64,000 bases of DNA, taken from the NCBI GenBank assembly GCA_913055875.1, contig CAJXJY010000001.1, positions 1-64,000 on the forward strand, read 5' to 3'. The notes below the pieces were generated by a model. The model had not been told where the DNA came from. It saw only the letters and a list, made by a program, of their open reading frames with translations, and did not search any database. Numbering within the stretch: position 1 is the stretch's first letter; every line of letters begins with the position of its first letter. Shown here piece by piece: positions 59,378-64,000 of the stretch. Position numbers and translations under genes: made by a program. This DNA comes from an uncultured Altererythrobacter sp. GTDB lineage: Bacteria > Pseudomonadota > Alphaproteobacteria > Sphingomonadales > Sphingomonadaceae.

Positions 59378-60091
59378 TCAACCCTCGCCTTCGCCCGCAG
59401 CCTCTTCCTCGGCGCGCTTGTTCTCGAGCCAGGCGGCGGCTTCGGCTTCCTGCGCGGCCTCGGCAGCGGCCTTCTCGTTGGCTTCGCGCTCGGCGCGCAG
59501 TTCGGCGATCAGCTTTTCCCTGTCCGAACCGCTGTCGACCGCGACGCCTTCGCCTTCGGTCAGGCCGGCCTTCTTGGCCGCCTTGGCGACGACCGCGTCG
59601 AGCTCGCGCTGCGAGCACAGGCCGAGCGTGACCGGATCCTTGGGCTGGATGTTCTGGATGTTCCAGTGCGTGCGATCGCGGATCGCGCCGATCGTGTTGC
59701 GCGTGGTGCCGATCAGCTTGCCGATCTGCGCATCGGAGATTTCCGGGTGGTTGCGCAGGATCCAGGCGATGCCGTCGGGCTTGTCCTGCCGCTTCGACAC
59801 CGGGGTGTAGCGCGGGCCCTTGGTGCGGGTGACCTCGACCGGCGCCTTCTGCATCACCAGCGAATAGCTCGAATCGGCCTGCCCCTTGTCGATCTCTTCC
59901 TGCGTCAGCTCGCCCGAATGCAAGGGGTCGCGGCCGGTATATTTGCTGCCGGCAAGGTCGTCGGCCATCGCCTGGACTTCGAGGATGTGGAGGCCGCAGA
60001 ATTCGGCGATCTGTTCGAACGACAGGCCGGTGTTGTCGACCAGCCAGGTGGCAGTCGCATGCGGCATTAGCGGGGTCGGTTGGTCGGCCAT
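59378..60091 (-). CDS. trcR: Cell-cycle transcriptional regulator TrcR (DUF1013)
   Basis: 237 residues. The conserved first ~175 residues show MPHATATWLVDNTGLSFEQI, FCGLHILEVQAMADDLA, GPRYTPVSKRQDKPDGIAW, and GKLIGTTRNTIGAIRDRTHW (helix-turn-helix region), then a Ala/Glu-rich coiled tail. The family is nearly restricted to Alphaproteobacteria and is called TrcR after the Rhodobacter/Caulobacter regulator. Nearly identical architecture supports this; the exact targets are not visible here. Confidence 0.9.
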   Translation of the reverse strand: MADQPTPLMPHATATWLVDNTGLSFEQIAEFCGLHILEVQAMADDLAGSKYTGRDPLHSGELTQEEIDKGQADSSYSLVMQKAPVEVTRTKGPRYTPVSKRQDKPDGIAWILRNHPEISDAQIGKLIGTTRNTIGAIRDRTHWNIQNIQPKDPVTLGLCSQRELDAVVAKAAKKAGLTEGEGVAVDSGSDREKLIAELRAEREANEKAAAEAAQEAEAAAWLENKRAEEEAAGEGEG

Positions 60092-60109
60092 CGGGCGTCC
60101 CTTTCATGG

Positions 60110-60150
60110 ATTTCAAAATAGAAGGGCCGCCCCTTTCGGAGCGGCCGTTG
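60110..60150 (-). terminator. Likely terminator upstream of trcR, after the glycosyltransferase gene
   Basis: Read on the minus strand: ggccgctcc / ggggcggcc with loop gaaa (one G-U pair), then a T-rich tail (cttctattttg). It lies about 55 bases after the stop of the glycosyltransferase gene at 60202 and before trcR, and would end the glycosyltransferase/phosphatase transcript. Confidence 0.7.
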
Positions 60151-60201
60151 CACCCGGCGATCTAGGACATCCCCCGCGATTGGGCAAGCGTCGAAGCGAA
60201 C

Positions 60202-61278
60202 TCAGGCCGCGAACGGCGTCCCTTCCAGTGCCGCGAGGCCCTGAGCGAACTGGTCGGTCGCCGCGTCCCAGCTGAAGCTGCGGCCGTATTCGGCGCAGGC
60301 CCTGCGGTCGCACAGCACCGCGGCGGCGATGGCGCGGTCGAGGTCCTCCGACAGCGCGCCGACCGCGTCGGTGACGATATCGACCGGCCCCGCGACCGGA
60401 TAGGCGGCGACGGGGGTGCCGCAGGCGAGCGCCTCGATCATCACCAGCCCGAACGTGTCGGTACGGCTGGGGAAGACGAACACGTCGGCCCCGGCATAGC
60501 ATCCCGCCAGTTCGCGACCGCTGCGCCGGCCGAGGAAATGCGCCTCGGGGAACCGGTTCCGCAACTCGGCCAGCGAGGGACCGTCCCCGACCACCACCTG
60601 GCTGCCCGGATAGCGCCCCGACAGGAACGCCTCGATATTCTTCTCCACCGCCACGCGCCCGACATAGAGCTGGATCGGGCGCGGCAGCGCGGCGTATTCG
60701 GCCGGCGGCGGCGCATCGGGGGCGAAGCAATCGAGATCGACCCCCCGGCTCCAGTGGTGGAGCCGGTCGAGCCCGTGCTCGCGCAATTCGCCCCGGATCG
60801 AACTGGTCGCGACCATGATCCGCTGCGCGGGCGAATGGAACCAGCGGATGTAGCGCCAGAAGACGCTTGGCGAGATGCCGGTGCGCTTGGACACGTAATC
60901 GGGGAATTGCGTGTGATAGGCGGTGGTGAACGGCGTGCCGCGCCGCGCACAATAGCGTCGCGCGATCAGCCCCAAGGGTCCTTCGGTGGCGATATGGACG
61001 GCGTCGGGCGCGAAACCGGCCAGCTTGCGTCCGACCGCCCCGACCCATGGCATGGCGAGCCGGATTTCGGGATAGGTCGGACACGGCAGCGAGCGGAACA
61101 GGTCGGGCGAGACGACCATCACGTCGTGTCCGCGCTCGCGCAGCAGGCTGCAGGTGGTGGTCAGCGTGCGCACCACCCCGTTCATCTGCGGCAGCCACGC
61201 ATCGGTGACGATCGCGATTTTCCGCGGGTGATGGACGGTGCCTGTATCCTCTGCCGGGATCGCCGCGATCCGGTTCAC
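60202..61278 (-). CDS. Glycosyltransferase, GT4 family (glycolipid type)
   Basis: 358 residues. IAIVTDAWLPQMNGVVRTLT opens the protein, the pattern of MgtA/SqdX-type and PimB-like glycosyltransferases that use diacylglycerol or a lipid acceptor. YHTQFPDYVSKRTG, WSRGVDLDCFAP, LYVGRVAVEKNIEAFL and FPSRTDTFGLVMIEALACGTPV complete the GT4 signature. Its start overlaps the stop of the upstream phosphatase by 4 bases. Together they may form a lipid-glycosylation unit, perhaps a glucuronosyl or sphingolipid-like glycolipid (inference from the family). Confidence 0.87.
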   Translation of the reverse strand: MNRIAAIPAEDTGTVHHPRKIAIVTDAWLPQMNGVVRTLTTTCSLLRERGHDVMVVSPDLFRSLPCPTYPEIRLAMPWVGAVGRKLAGFAPDAVHIATEGPLGLIARRYCARRGTPFTTAYHTQFPDYVSKRTGISPSVFWRYIRWFHSPAQRIMVATSSIRGELREHGLDRLHHWSRGVDLDCFAPDAPPPAEYAALPRPIQLYVGRVAVEKNIEAFLSGRYPGSQVVVGDGPSLAELRNRFPEAHFLGRRSGRELAGCYAGADVFVFPSRTDTFGLVMIEALACGTPVAAYPVAGPVDIVTDAVGALSEDLDRAIAAAVLCDRRACAEYGRSFSWDAATDQFAQGLAALEGTPFAA

Positions 61279-62198
61279 GCGGCACGTCTCGTATCGGGTG
61301 TGTCCGGATCGTCGAGCGTGGCCTCCGCCGCCTCGCGCCTGGCCACTTCCTCGGGCCAGTGGAGCAGTTCCATCCGCCCGTCGAAATGCTCGACCAGCGC
61401 GTTGCAGCCCTCGACCCAGTCGCCGTCATTGTAATATTCGATGGTCCGCCCGTCCTGCGCGAACGCGCGGATTTCGGCGGTGTGGATATGGCCGCACACC
61501 ACCCCGTCGACGCCGCGTTCGGCGGCCGCGCGCGCCACCACTTCCTCGTATTTCGAGATGAACTCGACCGCGTTCTTGACCTTGTGCTTGGCGGCCTTGC
61601 TCAGCGACCAGTAGGGCAGGCCGAACGCCGTGCGGACGGCGTTGACCCACCCGCTGAGCTTCATCGTCACGTGGTAGAGCGTGTCGCCGACGAAGGCGAG
61701 CCAGCGATGCGCCAGCATGACCGCGTCGAACTCGTCGCCGTGCAGCACCATCAGCCGGCGCCCGTCGGCAGTTTCGTGGAACGCCGCGCGGAGGATTTCG
61801 ACGCCGCCGAAATTCATGCCCGAAAACGGCCGCACCATCTCGTCGTGATTGCCCGGGATATAGACGATCCGCGTCCCGCGCCTGGCGCGCTTGAGGATGC
61901 GCCAGACGATATCGTTGTGTTCGGGCGGCCAGTAGAACTTCTTCTTCAGACGCCATCCGTCGATGATGTCGCCGACCAGGTACATGGTGTCGCTGTCGGT
62001 GCGGTCGAGGAAGTCGATCAGCAGCTCGGCGTTGCAGCCCTTGGTGCCGAGATGGACGTCGCTGATCCAGATCGTGCGGTAGCGCGTGCGCTTCATCCCC
62101 GACGGTTCCGGGATGGCGCTCCTGACCGGCGGGAAGCTGGCGACATTGGCCAGTTCGCCGAGCTGTTCGGTGAAATCCGGAATGTGTTCGTCGGACAT
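61275..62198 (-). CDS. LpxH-like UDP-2,3-diacylglucosamine diphosphatase / metallophosphoesterase
   Basis: 307 residues. All calcineurin-type metal motifs are visible: IWISDVHLGTKG (D-x-H), YLVGDIIDGW (G-D-x2-D), YIPGNHDEM (G-N-H-D), VLHGDEFDA and GHIHTAEI (G-H-x-H). The gene is larger than E. coli LpxH, with an N-terminal extension of about 40 residues. LpxH family members hydrolyse UDP-2,3-diacylglucosamine to lipid X in lipid A synthesis; in some Alphaproteobacteria the same domain serves other lipids. Coupled to the glycosyltransferase (ATGA). Confidence 0.88.
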   Translation of the reverse strand: MSDEHIPDFTEQLGELANVASFPPVRSAIPEPSGMKRTRYRTIWISDVHLGTKGCNAELLIDFLDRTDSDTMYLVGDIIDGWRLKKKFYWPPEHNDIVWRILKRARRGTRIVYIPGNHDEMVRPFSGMNFGGVEILRAAFHETADGRRLMVLHGDEFDAVMLAHRWLAFVGDTLYHVTMKLSGWVNAVRTAFGLPYWSLSKAAKHKVKNAVEFISKYEEVVARAAAERGVDGVVCGHIHTAEIRAFAQDGRTIEYYNDGDWVEGCNALVEHFDGRMELLHWPEEVARREAAEATLDDPDTPDTRRAA

Positions 62199-62340
62199 GG
62201 TCGAAACCCCCGCGGCGAGCCCTTGTGCCCGCTGGCGTGGCAGGAGTTTGTTACAACCGATTCACAGTCCGGTGACGGTTCGGAGTCGGGAGGCGTGTTT
62301 GTGTCAAGGGATTGTCATGCAGATTCCCGGACAAGTCCCC

Positions 62341-62373
62341 GTCATCCCCGCGAAAGCGGGGATCCATCTCCCG
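62341..62373 (+). repeat. REP-like inverted repeat, left copy flanking GIY-YIG gene
   Basis: gtcatccccgcgaaagcggg, continuing to position 62373 (gatccatctcccg), is a hairpin-forming unit (ccccgc / gcgggg). It recurs in inverted orientation at 62688-62720 with one mismatch, so the two copies bracket the GIY-YIG gene. Confidence 0.85.
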
Positions 62374-62380
62374 ACCCTGC

Positions 62381-62677
62381 TCATCGGTTTATCTCGAACC
62401 AACGGTCGCGCCAGTCCGAATTATCGCGCTCGATCAGTTCCACTTTCCACGCCCGCCGCCACTTCTTGACGGCTTTCTCGCGCGCGATCGCATCTTCGAT
62501 GCGGTCGTGGTGCTCGCAATAGACCAGCTTGGAGATTTCGTACCGACGGCAGAAGGCGCTGCCCTTGCCCTCGCGGTGCTGGACCATGCGGGCGGCGATA
62601 TCGGCGGTGACGCCCGTGTAGAGCGCACCGTGTTTGCGGTTGGCGAGGATGTAGACCCAGCCGCCGCGTTCGCTCAT
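62381..62677 (-). CDS. GIY-YIG nuclease family protein (YhbQ-type)
   Basis: 98 residues. WVYILANRKHGALYTGVT holds the two family motifs in variant form (V-Y-I for GIY and Y-T-G for YIG), followed by MVQHREGKGSAFCRRYEI, and AIAREKAVKKWRRAWKVELI with the conserved Arg and Glu. The ATG at 62677 was chosen because everything upstream reads into the flanking repeat. Small GIY-YIG proteins are DNA nucleases of unclear role. The gene sits between inverted copies of a 33-base repeat, so it may be a mobile or repeat-associated unit. Confidence 0.87.
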   Translation of the reverse strand: MSERGGWVYILANRKHGALYTGVTADIAARMVQHREGKGSAFCRRYEISKLVYCEHHDRIEDAIAREKAVKKWRRAWKVELIERDNSDWRDRWFEINR

Positions 62678-62687
62678 TGGGCATGGG

Positions 62688-62720
62688 CGGGAGATGGGTC
62701 CCCGCTTTCGCGGGGATGAC
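62688..62720 (-). repeat. REP-like inverted repeat, right copy flanking GIY-YIG gene
   Basis: The reverse complement of the unit at 62341-62373 with one mismatch: cgggagatgggtccccgctt, continuing to 62720. It lies 10 bases before the GIY-YIG start and 16 bases after the end of the quinone oxidoreductase gene. Confidence 0.85.
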
Positions 62721-62735
62721 GAGATGGACTGTGCG

Positions 62736-63743
62736 TTACGATCCCACCTCGAGCACGATCTTGCCGATATGGTCGCCCGCTTCCATCCGCGCATGCGCGG
62801 CGGCGGCTTCGGCGAGCGGGAAGGTCTCGTCCATCACCGGGCGCAGGCGGCGTTCTTCGAACAGCGGCCAGGCGTTGCGCTCGATCTCGCCCGCGAGCAG
62901 CGTCTTGAACGCGTCCGAACGCGGGCGCAGCGTCGAGCCGGTCAGCGTGTAGCGCCGCGACATGATCACCGCCATGTTGAGCTCGGCCTGCATCCCGCCG
63001 AGCACCGCGATGGTCACGTGGCGCCCGTCCTCGGCAAGGCATTTGAGGTTGCGCGCCACGTAATCGCCCGAGACCATGTCGAGCACCACTTCGACGCCCT
63101 TCCCTCCGGTGAAGCTCTTCACGTCCTCGACGAAATCGGCCTCGCGGTAATTGATCGACAGGTCCGCCCCGAACCCGCGCGAGGCCTCGCATTTGGCCTC
63201 GTCGCCGCAGGTGGTGATCACCGTCAGCCCGAACGCCTTGCCCAGCATCGTCGCCATCGTCCCGATCCCGCTGGTGCCGCCATGGACCAGCAGGCTTTCG
63301 CCCTCCTTGGCCCAGCCGCGCTCGAACACGTTGTGCCACACGGTGAACAGCGTTTCGGGGATCGCCGCCGCCTCGTCCATCGGCATGCCGCCGGCCACCG
63401 GCAGGCAATGGCCGATATGCGCGAGGCAGTATTCGGCATAGCCGCCGCCCGAGACCAGCGCGCAGACGCGCTCGCCGAGATAGTCCTCCGGCACGCCCGG
63501 CCCGACCGCCACCACTTCGCCCGACACTTCCAGCCCCGGGATCGGCGAGGCGCCCGGCGGCGGCGGATAGAGGCCCTGCCGCTGGATGCAGTCGGGGCGG
63601 TTGACGCCGGCATGGGCGACGCGCAGCAGTACCTGCCCCTCGCCCGGCTGCGGCACCGCGACCGTTTCGGGCCGCAGCACGTCCGGGCCCCCCGGCGCAT
63701 CGAAGCCGATTGCAGTCATCTGCTCGGGAATTTCGCCAGCCAT
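62736..63743 (-). CDS. NAD(P)H quinone oxidoreductase, PIG3/zeta-crystallin family
   Basis: 335 residues. Medium-chain dehydrogenase without zinc: VLLRVAHAGVNRPDCIQRQG (the PIG3-type start), GLEVSGEVVAVGPGV, YAEYCLAHIGHCLPV, the cofactor loop LLVHGGTSGIGTMATMLGKA, and TGSTLRPRSDAFK near the end, a feature of PIG3 enzymes. It reduces quinones or related carbonyls with NADPH. It stands alone; the partial DUF1192 gene lies on the other strand, upstream. Confidence 0.92.
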   Translation of the reverse strand: MAGEIPEQMTAIGFDAPGGPDVLRPETVAVPQPGEGQVLLRVAHAGVNRPDCIQRQGLYPPPPGASPIPGLEVSGEVVAVGPGVPEDYLGERVCALVSGGGYAEYCLAHIGHCLPVAGGMPMDEAAAIPETLFTVWHNVFERGWAKEGESLLVHGGTSGIGTMATMLGKAFGLTVITTCGDEAKCEASRGFGADLSINYREADFVEDVKSFTGGKGVEVVLDMVSGDYVARNLKCLAEDGRHVTIAVLGGMQAELNMAVIMSRRYTLTGSTLRPRSDAFKTLLAGEIERNAWPLFEERRLRPVMDETFPLAEAAAAHARMEAGDHIGKIVLEVGS

Positions 63744-63884
63744 GCCTGCCCCTCATGCGCGAAATGATCCGGTCGCCGCCCGTTGCGCCCCTGTTGCGAA
63801 CGGGCGACAGCCCCTTGTGCGCCGCGTCACCTAACCCCACCTCTCATTGACAGCAAGCGTTCCGGCTTGCGATGCTGCACCCCG

Positions 63885-64000
63885 ATGGATCTCGAAGACC
63901 TCCCGCGCCCCAGGGGCGATGCCGCGAGCAAGCTCGCCGGAGAGGATCTCGCCCCCTATTCGCAGGACGAGCTGGCCGAACGGATCGAACTGCTCGAAGC
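63885..64000 (+). CDS. DUF1192 family protein, 5' part only (cut by window end)
   Basis: The visible 38 residues begin MDLEDLPRPRGD, then KLAGEDLAPYSQDELAERI and the start of a helix ending ELLEA, the conserved beginning of the alphaproteobacterial DUF1192 family (about 60 residues, coiled coil). Function unknown. The gene is divergent from the quinone oxidoreductase, with about 140 bases between. Confidence 0.8.
   Translation, partial: MDLEDLPRPRGDAASKLAGEDLAPYSQDELAERIELLE

Noticed and set aside
62381-62794. Longer start for the GIY-YIG protein
   Set aside because: The extra N-terminal residues are the translation of the flanking repeat.

Overview
This 64 kb, very GC-rich window looks like a chromosomal segment of an alphaproteobacterium of the order Sphingomonadales, most likely Erythrobacteraceae. 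The evidence is gene content: a TrcR/DUF1013 regulator, a DUF1192 gene at the right edge, Coq7, FabI, the rlmH-rsfS-nadD order, and intergenic repeats of a kind frequent in sphingomonads. The species assignment is inference. I see no rRNA, tRNA, CRISPR array, prophage or insertion sequence. No gene-free stretch exceeds about 300 bases; the longest (57217-57510) holds a terminator and a repeat.

Layout. (1) 1-7038 is housekeeping: a small membrane protein, a beta-lactamase-fold lipoprotein, a PhzF-like isomerase, a cation efflux pump, pdxH, a CbpA-type DnaJ protein, a YihY-type membrane protein and fabI. (2) 7063-17618 is a compact RiPP-type locus: a lasso-cyclase-like asparagine synthetase homologue, a PF14907-type nucleotidyltransferase, a 2OG-Fe(II) oxygenase on the other strand, an HPr-kinase-like kinase, a PqqD-like leader-binding protein, a second 2OG-Fe(II) oxygenase, a 51-residue precursor peptide, a hairpin, a sulfotransferase, and a very unusual fusion of a predicted permease with an FG-GAP/ASPIC-UnbV surface domain. 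No leader peptidase (B2) is visible. (3) 17698-48975 is a large exopolysaccharide/capsule locus. It has nucleotide-sugar genes (TviB-like and WecC-like dehydrogenases, WecB-like epimerase, uronate-epimerase-like SDR, PglF/WbpM-like dehydratase), a nonulosonic acid branch (NeuB, and NeuA fused to a HAD phosphatase), a pyruvyltransferase, two tandem EpsG-like polymerases and one Wzy/ligase-like protein. It also has an acetyltransferase, a deacetylase, two sulfotransferases, several glycosyltransferases, a PglK-like ABC flippase, Wza-like and Wzc-like export proteins and a PglC-type initiating transferase. (4) 49026-64000 is housekeeping again: coq7, dsbB, ctpA, envC-like, rlmH, rsfS, nadD, an M23 peptidase, bactofilin, an acyl-CoA ligase, trcR, a glycosyltransferase coupled to an LpxH-like phosphatase, a GIY-YIG gene between inverted repeats, a quinone oxidoreductase and a partial DUF1192 gene.

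How it works together. In the RiPP locus the PqqD-like protein probably binds the precursor leader, the cyclase homologue activates a carboxylate, and the kinase may phosphorylate the C-terminal serine. The oxygenases and sulfotransferase may add further decoration. In the polysaccharide locus the PglC-like transferase would start the repeat unit on undecaprenyl phosphate and the glycosyltransferases extend it. The PglK-like ABC protein would flip it, the EpsG/Wzy proteins polymerise it, and Wzc/Wza export it. The sulfotransferases, acetyltransferase, deacetylase and pyruvyltransferase would decorate it.

The window also carries a modular family of nested inverted repeats (positions 1, 46.3k, 52.2k, 54.0k, 57.3k, 59.2k). 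Their stem arms differ between copies but stay self-complementary within a copy.
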